DNA of 49,631 nucleotides, taken from NCBI GenBank assembly GCA_036278735.1, contig DASUKM010000056.1, positions 1-49,631 of the forward strand, in the 5' to 3' direction. The number at the start of each line of letters is the position of its first letter. Position 1 is the stretch's first letter. Of the stretch, positions 29,213 through 38,304 are shown one piece after another. The notes beneath the pieces are model-generated. The model did not search any database. It saw only the letters and a list, made by a program, of their open reading frames with translations, and was not told the DNA's origin. Both the position numbers and the translations under genes were made by a program. The stretch comes from DASUKM01 sp036278735 (GTDB lineage: Bacteria; Acidobacteriota; Vicinamibacteria; Vicinamibacterales; 2-12-FULL-66-21).

Positions 29213-31858
29213 TCAGGACCCGGCCGCCTTCGCGAACTCCATCAGCCAGAGATCGGCGTCCACGCCGGGCGACTCCACCAGCAGCGTATGTCCGTCGCCA
29301 CTCAGACGGGCCTCGAAGGGGGCGGCCAGCTTCCGGATGATGCGCCAGCGTCCGGTGTCGGCATCCACGATCGCGATGCCGTCCCGCGCGTTGGCGATCA
29401 GGTCGTGCGTGCCGGCGACGAAGGTGATGTCCGAGGAGGACACGCGCACCAGCGGCAGGGTGATGCGACGCAGCAGACGTCTCGCGACGACGTCCCAGAC
29501 CATCACGGCTGCGGGATTGCCCCCCGCATCGGTTTCCGTCCCCGCCAGCAGCGCGCCGTCGGTCGACCAGCTGTCCACTTCCGATCGCACCGGCGACAAC
29601 GTCTGCGACGCGTTCTCGCGTGTCGCCGTTTTCGACGCGTCGAGGAACCACACGCCGTACGGCGGCGTGGTCGACGCGCCGACCGCCATGTGCCGGCCAT
29701 CGGGGGACCACACGCCCCAGTCGGTCTGGCCCAGGCGCGACGTCAACTGCCGCAATCCCGATCCGTCCACGCCAATGGCCCACACCTCCCAGCCGCCGCT
29801 CCGGGTCGACATGAACGAGACGCGCTTGTCGTCCGGCGACCAGAACGGAAGACGATCCTTGAAGGCGTCGTCCGTCAGGCGGCGCGTCTCGCCGCCATCG
29901 GCGCGAAGCAGGACGATGTCTTCCTGGCCGGTGCGGCTGGTGCAGGCCAGCCAGGACGCGTCGTGCGACGGCATGCACCAGCCGAGCGACGCGCTGCGGA
30001 TGCTCCGGACCGGAGCTGGCGTGTCCGGACGTGAAGGATCGAAGGCGCTGAAGGACAACTCGAACGAACGGTCGGTGACGCCGATCACCATGCGGCTGCC
30101 GTCCTGCGAAAAACGGCCGCTGGCGATCGCCCGAACGCCGTTCGTCACCGCTTGCGGCGAGCCGCGAGTCGCGCCGGTCGACTCGTCGATCGCGACGCGC
30201 CACAGGTTCGGGCTACCGCTGCGATCGCTGACGAAGTAGAGCCAGCGTCCGTCGGGCGACCACTCCGGCGCCCAGTCGGTGGCCGCGTCGTGCGTGACTG
30301 GCCGCGGCGGCCCGCCGGAGGACGCGACGGTCTCGATGTCGCGCTGTCCGTTGCTGTTCGCCCAGAACGCGATCCGGGTGCCGTGCGGCGACCAGCTCGG
30401 CTGGACGGCATCGCCGTCGAGCAGCTTCTTCGCCTGCCCCGAGCCGACGCTCACGATCCAGAGTTGGGATCGCACGGCCCGCGAATACGGATCGTCCACC
30501 CCTTCGGTGGCATACGCCAGCCTCGTGGCGTCGGGCGACCATCGCGGATCGAAGCCCGCCGACGTCAGGCGGCGCACGGATTCACCGGTCGCCCCCATGA
30601 CGAAGAGCCCGCCGGCGTCGCGCTCGGAGCGGAACGCAATGCTCTGGCCGTCCGGCGAGAAGGCCCCCTGCACGTCGTCCCCGTCGAAGCTCGACGTCAG
30701 GTCGATCGCGCGGCCGCCCCCGACGCGGAGCAAGTACAGATCGCGATGCCCCCGCGGCCCCGCCGCATAGATGATCTGCCGGCCATCGGGCGAGATGTCC
30801 GGGTTGATCTCGGCACCCGGCATCTGCGTGAGCTGTCGCAGCGAGGCGACGAGCGGCGGTCCGGCCGGCCGGCGGGGCGCCAGCCACGAAGCCGCCGCGC
30901 CGCCGAGCACGAGGCCCGCCGCGATCCACGCGAGGCGCGCTACCCAACGGTCGCCGCGCTTCGCTGGTGCGTCCCGCGCGACAGCAGGTGCATCCCCGAT
31001 GCGGGCGAGGGCGATCCGCGCCTCGCCGATGTCGCGGAGCCGGTCTTTCGGATCCTTTTCGAGGCAGCGATCGATCAGCCTCCGGAGCTCGGCCGGCGTG
31101 CCCGGAGGCACCATGGCGAGGTCCGGCGCGTCGCGAAGGATCGCGGCCAGGGTGTCGGTGACCTCCGCGCGGTCGAACGCGCGACGTCCCGTGAGCATCT
31201 CGTACAGCACGCAGCCGAACGCCCAGACGTCCGCGCGCTTGTCGACGGCCTTGCCGCGCGCCTGTTCGGGGGCCATGTACGCCGCCGTCCCGAGAATGAC
31301 GCCCGCGCGCGTCTGGCCGACGGGAGACGTGAAGGTCGGCGAATTCGCCAGGGCTGCGGTATCGCCGGGGACGCCAGCCGCGTTCTCCACCGCCTTCGCC
31401 AGCCCGAAGTCCAGCACCTTGACCACGCCATCCGGGGTCACCCTGATGTTGGCAGGCTTCAAATCGCGATGCACGATCCCGCGCTCGTGCGCCGCTTCCA
31501 GCGCCTCGGCGATTTGCCGCGCGATCGGGATGGCATCCTGCACCTGGAGCGGGCCGCCGGCGAGGCGCTGCGCGAGATCCTCCCCCTCGACGAGTTCCAT
31601 GACCAGGCCGAGCGGGTGCTCCACGACGCCGTACACGTGCGCGATGTGAGGATGATTCAGCGACGCGAGCGTCTGCGCCTCGCGTTCGAAGCGCGCGACC
31701 CGCTCGGGGTCGGCCGCAAACAGCTCGGGCAGGATCTTGATCGCGACGTCCCGGTGCAGCTTCGTGTCACGGGCGCGATACACCTCGCCCATGCCACCGG
31801 CCCCGAGCGTCCCCAGGACCTCGTAGGTCCCGATATGGGTTCCTGTCGTGAGGGTCAC
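29213..31858 (-). CDS. Ser/Thr protein kinase with TM segment and TolB-like PD40 beta-propeller
   Basis: An 881-aa membrane-anchored Hanks-type kinase. The cytoplasmic kinase domain spans about 11-285: glycine loop GAGGMGEV, catalytic lysine K41, HRDLKPAN with D132, DFG at 150-152, activation segment to APEQARG (197-202). A single TM helix lies at about 307-326. The extracytoplasmic part is a WD40-like/PD40 propeller with repeats such as NPDISPDGRQIIYAA, GAFSPDGQSIAFRSE, PEWSPDGRWLYFVSD and FWSPDDKRVSFMST. Kinase plus TolB-like propeller is very common in Acidobacteriota. The propeller probably senses or binds a periplasmic ligand. It is a single gene, and its target is not indicated by neighbours. 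Confidence 0.96.
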   Translation of the reverse strand: MTLTTGTHIGTYEVLGTLGAGGMGEVYRARDTKLHRDVAIKILPELFAADPERVARFEREAQTLASLNHPHIAHVYGVVEHPLGLVMELVEGEDLAQRLAGGPLQVQDAIPIARQIAEALEAAHERGIVHRDLKPANIRVTPDGVVKVLDFGLAKAVENAAGVPGDTAALANSPTFTSPVGQTRAGVILGTAAYMAPEQARGKAVDKRADVWAFGCVLYEMLTGRRAFDRAEVTDTLAAILRDAPDLAMVPPGTPAELRRLIDRCLEKDPKDRLRDIGEARIALARIGDAPAVARDAPAKRGDRWVARLAWIAAGLVLGGAAASWLAPRRPAGPPLVASLRQLTQMPGAEINPDISPDGRQIIYAAGPRGHRDLYLLRVGGGRAIDLTSSFDGDDVQGAFSPDGQSIAFRSERDAGGLFVMGATGESVRRLTSAGFDPRWSPDATRLAYATEGVDDPYSRAVRSQLWIVSVGSGQAKKLLDGDAVQPSWSPHGTRIAFWANSNGQRDIETVASSGGPPRPVTHDAATDWAPEWSPDGRWLYFVSDRSGSPNLWRVAIDESTGATRGSPQAVTNGVRAIASGRFSQDGSRMVIGVTDRSFELSFSAFDPSRPDTPAPVRSIRSASLGWCMPSHDASWLACTSRTGQEDIVLLRADGGETRRLTDDAFKDRLPFWSPDDKRVSFMSTRSGGWEVWAIGVDGSGLRQLTSRLGQTDWGVWSPDGRHMAVGASTTPPYGVWFLDASKTATRENASQTLSPVRSEVDSWSTDGALLAGTETDAGGNPAAVMVWDVVARRLLRRITLPLVRVSSSDITFVAGTHDLIANARDGIAIVDADTGRWRIIRKLAAPFEARLSGDGHTLLVESPGVDADLWLMEFAKAAGS

Positions 31859-32004
31859 GCCTGCCGGATTATATGCGGCTCCCGGCGTCGGGAACGCAGC
31901 AGACCTTCGTCCAGGCTGGCGAACGCACGAGCACCAGCGCCAATCTCCTGCCCCTGGCCGTCAGGCATCTTCATTGCTGATCGCGCCTGCTGGAGGCACC
32001 TACG

Positions 32005-32718
32005 ATGGCACGACTTCTGTACATTGCCTGCGCGGCGACCCTCTTTGTAGCCACGGCTACCGTTCCCGTTCGAGCCGACCCCGTCAATATCCTGAGCGGG
32101 TCGGTGTTCATGGAAAGCCCGAGCGGTGACTTCGGGCCTGCACACCTCGTGGGCACGGACGGCTTCAGCCTGACGGCGCGCGCCGGGTTCTACACGGGTC
32201 TCGGGTTGTTCGCTCAATGCAGTGTCCCCGAATGCCAGCCGGGCACGCGCGTCGAGTTCAACCTCGATCTGTCCGGCGGTTCCGGCGCTCTTGCCGGCGT
32301 CATGACGATCGGCGGCGACCCTTACGCGGTGACCGACAGCGTGGACGCGAACGCGGACGTGTTCCTCCACTTCGACGGGTCGTTCATCACTCCCGACATG
32401 GGTTCGGCGCGCGCGACGGTGTCCGCGCCATTCTCGTTGACCGGACGGGCGTTCGCGCTGACGCCTGAAGGAAATTTCGCGCACGACGATCTGCTGTTCG
32501 GGCACGGTGTCGGGACCGTCACGCTCGTGCCGTACAACCCGGCGGCGGGGTTCCCTCCGAGCTGGACTGTCCAGGATGCGCGCTTCGATTTCCTGCAGCC
32601 GACGCCAGAGCCGTCCACGCTGCTCCTGCTCGGCACCTGCGCGGCTGGACTGGTCCGATGGAGACGGCCTGCTCGCCGCAGCCCTGTCTCGGTCGAAGCC
32701 GCTCGACGGACCCGATAG
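32005..32718 (+). CDS. PEP-CTERM sorting-domain exported protein
   Basis: A 237-aa secreted protein with a signal peptide (LLYIACAATLFVATATVPVRA), a beta-rich Gly/Ser/Thr/Phe body without a recognised enzyme motif, and a C-terminal PEP-CTERM signal: TPEPSTLLLLGTCAAGLVRW followed by a basic cluster. Proteins of this class are processed by an exosortase and linked to exopolysaccharide-producing envelopes. A GGAGG ribosome-binding site lies 8 nt before the ATG. No exosortase gene is in the window. Two cysteines close together (CSVPEC) may form a disulfide. Confidence 0.87.
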   Translation: MARLLYIACAATLFVATATVPVRADPVNILSGSVFMESPSGDFGPAHLVGTDGFSLTARAGFYTGLGLFAQCSVPECQPGTRVEFNLDLSGGSGALAGVMTIGGDPYAVTDSVDANADVFLHFDGSFITPDMGSARATVSAPFSLTGRAFALTPEGNFAHDDLLFGHGVGTVTLVPYNPAAGFPPSWTVQDARFDFLQPTPEPSTLLLLGTCAAGLVRWRRPARRSPVSVEAARRTR

Positions 32719-32783
32719 CCGAGCGGTAAGATCCGGGCACGCCAGGAACGGGAGCCTGTTCCCACAGCGGCGTAGGGAGTTCC

Positions 32784-34352
32784 ATGAGACGCGCCACGCT
32801 CGTTTCGCTCGTCGGTGCGGTCGCGTTCGCCGCCTGCCTCCCCGCTCCCGCCTCAGGAGCCGAGCGGTCCTGCACCGCGTTGAAGAACGCCCGCTTCAAC
32901 GACACGACAATCGAATCCGCCGGGGAGGTGCGGCCCGACCCGACCTGGGCCTTTCCGCCCTCCCTCTTCGATGCGCTCGCGTCGGTCCACCCGACCGCCA
33001 GCCCGAACGTCAAGACGCCGTTCTGCCGGGTGGTCGGCACGATCGAACAGGAGATCGAGTTCGAGCTCTGGCTCCCCGATACCTGGAATGGCAAGTACGC
33101 CCAGGCGGGCAACGGCGGCTACATGGGTGCCCTCAACTATCCGACGATGGGCGGCGCGCTCGAGGAGGGTTACGCCACGGCCGCCACGGATCTCGGTCAT
33201 GAAAACAAGGCTGCGTTCGACGACTCGGACTGGATGATCGGCCACAAGCAGCGCCTCATCGATTTCGGCTATCGCGCCCACCACCTCGTCAACGCCGTCG
33301 CCAGACAGATCGTCGCGGCCTATTACGGCACCTCGCCGAGCTATGCGTACTTCGTCGGCTGCTCCGCTGGCGGCTGGCAGGCGCTGACCGAGATTCAGAA
33401 ATATCCCGAGGACTTCAACGGCGTCGTGGCGGGCGCCCCCGCTCACAATTTTGTCCGGATCGACCTGCGCAGCACGGTCACGGCGCAAATGAGCCTGGAG
33501 CATCCGGAGGGCAACCTCACGCGCGCGCAGACGAAGCTCGTCGCGGCCGCCGCCCTCCAGCACTGCGACGCCGAGGACGGTCTCGCCGACGGCCTCCTGA
33601 GCGATCCGCTGCACTGTGATTTCGATCCGAAACAGCTGCAGTGCAAGGCGGGCGACGCGCCTGAGTCCTGTCTGACGCCGGCACAGGTCGAGCGGGTGAA
33701 CGCGCTGTACGGCCCCATGCACTCGAAGGGGGGTCTCGAGCTCTATCCGGGCCCGACGGTCGCGGCCGCGTTGCCGCCGTCCTTCCCGGCCAGGGGGGAT
33801 GCGCCGGCGCTGTCGGCGGCGCTGCGCAACGCCCTCCGGGAGTTCGGCTATACGAAGGCGCCGACGCTCGCCAGCTTCGATCCCGACAAGGACATCCCGG
33901 CGATGGACGCGCTCATGGACCCGGTCATGTCGTCCATGGACCCTGACCTCTCGCGGTTCAAGGCGCGAGGCGGCAAGGTCCTAGTGTGGCAGGGCTGGGC
34001 CGATCCCGCCGTTTCCCCTTACAACACCGTCGACTACTACGATCGGGTGAAGACGACGACCGGTGGGAACATGGACGATTTCTACCGAATCTTTTTCGTC
34101 CCGGGCATGGGGCATTGCGGCGCAGGGTCGACCGGGCCCGACAAGTTCGATAGCCTGGCCGCGCTCGACAGCTGGGTAGAGAAAGGTGTCGCGCCGGGCC
34201 GCATCGAGGCGACCCAGTACAAGGACGGCCATGTCACCCGCACGCGGCCGCTGTGCGTGTATCCGGCCGTGGCGAAGTACACGGGCACCGGCAGCGTGAA
34301 CGACGCGCGAAGCTTCGCGTGCGTGAAGCCTGCGAGTTCATCGAAACGATGA
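32784..34352 (+). CDS. Tannase/feruloyl esterase family alpha/beta hydrolase
   Basis: A 522-aa secreted esterase with a signal peptide (ATLVSLVGAVAFAACLPAPA). The family's Cys-Ser-His/Cys arrangement is visible: nucleophile S194 in VGCSAGGWQAL next to C193, and H in VPGMGHCGAGSTGPD flanked by the partner Cys. FELWLPDTWNGKYAQAGNGG is a conserved early block. Several further cysteines (LQHCDAEDGL, PLHCDFDPKQLQC, ESC) match the disulfide-rich lid domain. The family hydrolyses ester bonds of gallates, ferulates or related plant phenolics. A change from the commoner CSTGG to CSAGG is tolerated in relatives. An AGGGAG site precedes the ATG. Confidence 0.92.
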   Translation: MRRATLVSLVGAVAFAACLPAPASGAERSCTALKNARFNDTTIESAGEVRPDPTWAFPPSLFDALASVHPTASPNVKTPFCRVVGTIEQEIEFELWLPDTWNGKYAQAGNGGYMGALNYPTMGGALEEGYATAATDLGHENKAAFDDSDWMIGHKQRLIDFGYRAHHLVNAVARQIVAAYYGTSPSYAYFVGCSAGGWQALTEIQKYPEDFNGVVAGAPAHNFVRIDLRSTVTAQMSLEHPEGNLTRAQTKLVAAAALQHCDAEDGLADGLLSDPLHCDFDPKQLQCKAGDAPESCLTPAQVERVNALYGPMHSKGGLELYPGPTVAAALPPSFPARGDAPALSAALRNALREFGYTKAPTLASFDPDKDIPAMDALMDPVMSSMDPDLSRFKARGGKVLVWQGWADPAVSPYNTVDYYDRVKTTTGGNMDDFYRIFFVPGMGHCGAGSTGPDKFDSLAALDSWVEKGVAPGRIEATQYKDGHVTRTRPLCVYPAVAKYTGTGSVNDARSFACVKPASSSKR

Positions 34353-34428
34353 ATGGTCGCATGACCGAGTGAACGGTCGCGTCGAACAGCCGACTCGTCT
34401 TGCGGCTTCTTGACCGCGTTGCGCTCCC

Positions 34429-35445
34429 CTACGTGCCGATGGCGCTCCTGCGCCACGTTCCTGGCGGAGAGCCCGTCGCGCGCTTGAACGCCCGATTGAA
34501 CGCGGCTTCCGAGTCGTAGCCGACGCGCGTGGCCACGTCCTGAATGTTTCCTGTCCCTGTGCGCATCATCTGCTTCGCGAGCTGCATGCGCCAATTCGCG
34601 AGATATCGCATCGGCGCTTCGCCGACCAGTTCCGTGAACCGCTGCGCCAGCACCGAACGCGAGACGGCGACCTCACGCGCGAGATCGTCGACGGTCCAGT
34701 CGCGGGCGGGATTCGCATGCAGCAGGCGCAGCGCCCTGCCGATGCAGGCGTCGTTCAGTCCGGCGAACCACCCACCCTGGTCCGTGGGCAGGCGGTGCAT
34801 GTATTCGCGCAGAATCCCGACGAACATCAGTTCAGTGAGCCGTCCGAGCATGGCCGCGTTGCCCGGGCGCGCCGTTCGGGCTTCAGCGATGGTGAATTTC
34901 AGCGTGGTGCCCAGCCAGGTCCCCGACCCCGGCGGCACGACGATCGGCCGGCCGCCATCCCTCTCGATGGCTTCGATCGCCGAATACTCGCCCCGGCTGC
35001 GGACGAGCAGCATCGTGGGCAGCGCCTCGACGAGCGGACTGAAGCGCTGATCGCAGTTCAGATAGCCGCACACGAAGCGCGACGTGCTGCCTCCGCCGCC
35101 AAACGACAGCTGCGGCGGCTCATCGTACCTCCCCGGCGAAAAAATGGACGCGAGAGGAGTCGCCGCGGCGGCGCCCCGACTGCGCATCGTGTGCTGGTCG
35201 CCTCGCGGGAAGACGATCACGTCGCCCCCTTCCATCGTCGTCGTCGGATGTCCCGGACACGCGACCTCACACTCCCCTTCCACGAGGATGTGGAACAAGA
35301 CGACGCACTCCGCGTCAGGCATCACGGCCGACGCGAGCCTTTCTGGACTCGGTGATTCCAGGGCCCATGGCGACGAAAAGTCTGCCGTGAAAAACACGGC
35401 GCCCGACAACTGCACGACGCGAAGGACATCCGAGAGCACATCCAT
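34429..35445 (-). CDS. AraC family transcriptional regulator with cupin ligand-binding domain
   Basis: A 338-aa activator. The N-terminal cupin_6-type domain (about 1-200) contains VLFHILVEGECEVACPG, GGDVIVFPRGDQHTM and GGGSTSRFVCGYLNC. The C-terminal AraC double HTH (about 235-330) contains WTVDDLAREVAVSRSVLAQR and VGYDSEAAFNRAFKRATGSP. The ATG at 35445 follows a GAGAAGG site. It diverges from the selenium-binding-protein operon across 187 bp, so control of that operon or of the convergent tannase gene is likely. The ligand is unknown. This cupin subtype often senses small aromatic or oxidised molecules, which would be an inference here. Confidence 0.93.
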   Translation of the reverse strand: MDVLSDVLRVVQLSGAVFFTADFSSPWALESPSPERLASAVMPDAECVVLFHILVEGECEVACPGHPTTTMEGGDVIVFPRGDQHTMRSRGAAAATPLASIFSPGRYDEPPQLSFGGGGSTSRFVCGYLNCDQRFSPLVEALPTMLLVRSRGEYSAIEAIERDGGRPIVVPPGSGTWLGTTLKFTIAEARTARPGNAAMLGRLTELMFVGILREYMHRLPTDQGGWFAGLNDACIGRALRLLHANPARDWTVDDLAREVAVSRSVLAQRFTELVGEAPMRYLANWRMQLAKQMMRTGTGNIQDVATRVGYDSEAAFNRAFKRATGSPPGTWRRSAIGT

Positions 35446-35632
35446 GTCGGCCTTCTCGTGAGATTCAGCGCGGTTGCCGGAGGAACGGGCAAGGATTTCA
35501 GAGTCCCGGTCAACGCGTCAAGCAAATCCGGCGTTTCGAGCAACAGGGCAAGTGTCGCAGTCATAGCTCGCGAGCGGCAGTGGTTGCACGATCGGCACGT
35601 CGCACACGTTCACGCAATCAGGAGGTGACCTC

Positions 35633-37048
35633 ATGCCGCTGCTCACGCCCGACCCGACGTTCTACCCTTCGCCGATGCTGGCGACGCAGGCGCCGCCAGA
35701 GAAGCTCGCCTATCTGGCGTTGATCGACCCGCAGCAAGACGGCCGGCCCGACGCAATCGGCGTCGTCGACGTCGATCCCGACTCGAGCGCCTACGGCCGC
35801 CTGGTCGGTCAGACCGACATGATGACGGCCGGCGATGAACTGCATCACTTCGGCTGGAACGCGTGCAGTTCCTGCCTCTGCCCGTACGCGCCGCATCCTC
35901 ATATGGAGCGACGATACCTCGTCGTCCCGGGCATCCGTTCGTCGCGCATCCACGTCCTCGACACCAAGCCCGATCCGCGGCAGCCGCGAATCGTGAAAGT
36001 GATCGAGCCGGAGGCGGTGTTTCAACGCTCCGGATACGCCGGACCTCACACGGTGCACTGCGGGCCCGATGGCATCTTCATGAGCGCGCTGGGCGCGCCG
36101 GACGGCAACGGACCGGGCGGCATCTTTCTTCTCGATCCCGAAACGTTCGACGTGAAGGGACGGTGGGAGATCGATCGCGGACCGCAGCAGCTCGCGTACG
36201 ACATGTGGTGGCACCTCGGGTGCGACACGATGGTCACGAGCAGTTGGGGCACGCCGAACATGGTGAAGGACGGGCTGAACCCCGAGCTGTTGCTCGCCGG
36301 CAAGTACGGGCATTCGCTGCACGTGTGGGACCTGCGCAGCCGCCGTCACGTGCAGGAGCTCTCGCTCGGAGACGAGCAGCAGATGGTGCTCGAGCTGCGT
36401 CCGGCTCACAACCCGACGCGTGCCTATGGCTTCGCCGGCGTCGTCGTGTCGCTGAAGGACCTCTCCTCGTCCATCTGGTTGTGGTATCGCGAAGCCGGCA
36501 AGCCGTCGAACGCGTCGGGGGCATGGGCGGTCAAGAAAGTGATCGACATCCCCGCCCGGCCGGCCGATCCGGAACGGCTGCCGCCGATTCTGCGAGGCTT
36601 CAAGGCCGTTGCGCCGCTCGTGACCGACATCAACCTGTCGGTCGACGACCGGTTCCTGTACGTCTCGTGCTGGGGTCTCGGCGAGTTCATCCAATACGAC
36701 GTCACCGACCCATTCCACCCCAGGAAGGTCGCCTCGCTCGCGCTTGGCGGCATCGTCAATCGCACGGCACATCCGGGCAGGCCACACCAGCCCCTGAACG
36801 GCGGGCCTCAGATGGTGGAGCTCAGTCGCGACGGCCGCCGCGCGTACTTCACGAACAGCCTCTATACGCCCTGGGACGAACAGTTCTACCCGGACGGCGT
36901 CCGGGGGTGGATGGCCAAAGTCGATCTGCATCCTGACGGGGGGATGCAACTGGACCAGAATTTCTTCCTCGAGACGAACGGCAGGCGGCCGCATCAGGTT
37001 CGCCTGGAAGGCGGAGACGCCTCGTCCGATTCGTACTGCTACGCGTGA
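35633..37048 (+). CDS. Selenium-binding protein 56 / methanethiol oxidase family protein
   Basis: A 471-aa SBP56 homologue, near the full family length. Signature blocks: DELHHFGWNACSSCLCPYAP (68-87), which includes the Cys of the selenium-binding site and histidines proposed for copper binding; GPHTVHCGPDGIFMSALG; and LSVDDRFLYVSCWGLGEF. The C-terminal region includes NGGPQMVELSRDGRRAYFTN. Bacterial and human members oxidise methanethiol to H2S, formaldehyde and H2O2 with copper. Unlike periplasmic MtoX forms, no signal peptide is visible, so a cytosolic protein is predicted. A strong AGGAGGT site lies just before the ATG. It leads an operon with two membrane proteins. Confidence 0.94.
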   Translation: MPLLTPDPTFYPSPMLATQAPPEKLAYLALIDPQQDGRPDAIGVVDVDPDSSAYGRLVGQTDMMTAGDELHHFGWNACSSCLCPYAPHPHMERRYLVVPGIRSSRIHVLDTKPDPRQPRIVKVIEPEAVFQRSGYAGPHTVHCGPDGIFMSALGAPDGNGPGGIFLLDPETFDVKGRWEIDRGPQQLAYDMWWHLGCDTMVTSSWGTPNMVKDGLNPELLLAGKYGHSLHVWDLRSRRHVQELSLGDEQQMVLELRPAHNPTRAYGFAGVVVSLKDLSSSIWLWYREAGKPSNASGAWAVKKVIDIPARPADPERLPPILRGFKAVAPLVTDINLSVDDRFLYVSCWGLGEFIQYDVTDPFHPRKVASLALGGIVNRTAHPGRPHQPLNGGPQMVELSRDGRRAYFTNSLYTPWDEQFYPDGVRGWMAKVDLHPDGGMQLDQNFFLETNGRRPHQVRLEGGDASSDSYCYA

Positions 37049-37067
37049 CTCGCGTCAGGAGGCGCGT

Positions 37068-37700
37068 ATGGATTGGCAGGCGATGGTGTGGCTCGGCGCC
37101 TATCACGGCATCAATCCCGGAATGGGCTGGCTGTTCGCGGTGGCGTTGGGGATGCAGCACGGGAGCGCGCGCGGCGTCTGGCGCGCGCTGCCGCCCATCG
37201 CCCTCGGCCACGCGCTGGCCGTCGCGGCGGTCGTGACGATCGCCGGCCTGGCGGGTCTCGTGCTGCCCGCGGCTGTCCAGAAGGCCGTCGTCGCCGCGAT
37301 GCTGCTGGTACTGGGACTGTACCGGCTTCGCCGGCATCGACATCCGCGTGTGGGCGGCATGCAGGTCGGCTTCCGTGACTTGACGGCCTGGTCGTTCCTG
37401 ATGGCGTCGGCGCATGGCGCCGGGCTCATGGTGCTTCCGTTCGTGATGTCCTTGCCGACCGGACTCTCAGCGGCCGCCCCTGAACACGCGCACCACATGG
37501 CGTTCGCCCACGACATGCCGGCAGCCGGCGCGATGGCCGTGGCGGTCCACACGCTGACGTATCTCACCGTGATGGCATCGGCGGCGTGGGTGGTCTACGC
37601 CAGGGTTGGCCTGACATTTCTTCGCCGCGCCTGGCTGAACATGGACTGGGTGTGGGCCGGTGCGCTGGTGCTCACCGGACTGATCGTGTTGCTGAAGTGA
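37068..37700 (+). CDS. Six-TM membrane protein of unknown function
   Basis: A 210-aa protein with about six hydrophobic segments. It begins MDWQAMVWLGAYHGINPGMG, with the H-G-I-N-P motif in the first segment. Others include GHALAVAAVVTIAGLAGLVL and AAVQKAVVAAMLLVLGLYRL, then a His-rich loop (APEHAHHMAFAHDM) that could bind a metal. The pattern loosely recalls HupE/UreJ or nickel/cobalt transporter-like proteins, but I do not recognise a specific family. An AGGAGG site precedes the ATG, 19 bp after the SBP56 stop. Co-occurrence with a copper-dependent enzyme makes a metal-supply role attractive but unproven. Confidence 0.83.
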   Translation: MDWQAMVWLGAYHGINPGMGWLFAVALGMQHGSARGVWRALPPIALGHALAVAAVVTIAGLAGLVLPAAVQKAVVAAMLLVLGLYRLRRHRHPRVGGMQVGFRDLTAWSFLMASAHGAGLMVLPFVMSLPTGLSAAAPEHAHHMAFAHDMPAAGAMAVAVHTLTYLTVMASAAWVVYARVGLTFLRRAWLNMDWVWAGALVLTGLIVLLK

Positions 37701-37738
37701 CTCACTCGTATAACCTCGCGTCCCCGAAGGAGGGCGTC

Positions 37739-38230
37739 ATGCGCGAATCGCGTGTTCGGTTCATTCGCCAGCAAGGCATTACCACTCCACGCGTCGACGA
37801 CGAACTGTATTCGGCGTTGATGCTGCAACCCCGAATCATCGGCGTCCTCGTGCTGGTCGGCGTTGCCGGCCAGAGCGCGTCGGTGTTTCTCGGACTGGCG
37901 GCGGCATTGTGGTGGAGCGCGCTCGTTCCGGCGCACAATCCGTTCGATGCCATCTACAACCACGCCGTTGCGTACCGGCGCGGGCGACCGCCGCTCGACG
38001 CCGCACCGGCGCCTCGCCGGTTTGCTGCGGGCCTGGCTGGAGTGGTCGCGCTGGCGATCGGCGTCGCGCTCCTCGCGGGCACCCCGGCAGTTGCGTGGGT
38101 CTTCGAAGCGCTGTTCGTCGTGGCCGTAGCCGCCGTGGTCTTTGGCGACTCTTGTGCCGGCGCCGCCCTGTACCATCGGCTCCAGCGACGTCTGACGGCG
38201 ACCGTGAACGCCTCACGACATCGGTTCTGA
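37739..38230 (+). CDS. DUF4395-like membrane protein
   Basis: A 163-aa protein with about four TM segments: LQPRIIGVLVLVGVAGQSAS, VFLGLAAALWWSALV, RFAAGLAGVVALAIGVALLA and VAWVFEALFVVAVAAVVFGD. The loop AHNPFDAIYNHAVAYRRGRP and the end FGDSCAGAALYHRL match my recollection of DUF4395 proteins, which carry a conserved Cys near the last helix. A GAAGGAGGG site lies 4 nt before the ATG at 37739, which fixes the start although the frame is open upstream. Third gene of the SBP56 operon. DUF4395 proteins often occur with redox or thiosulfate-metabolism genes, fitting a sulfur-oxidation context. Confidence 0.8.
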   Translation: MRESRVRFIRQQGITTPRVDDELYSALMLQPRIIGVLVLVGVAGQSASVFLGLAAALWWSALVPAHNPFDAIYNHAVAYRRGRPPLDAAPAPRRFAAGLAGVVALAIGVALLAGTPAVAWVFEALFVVAVAAVVFGDSCAGAALYHRLQRRLTATVNASRHRF

Positions 38231-38304
38231 TGCCCGTGGCTTCGTGCGTCGTCTCGAGGTCGTGTCAGTCGCGCAGCCCGCCAGTGCCGAGCCGTGAGGT
38301 ACGC

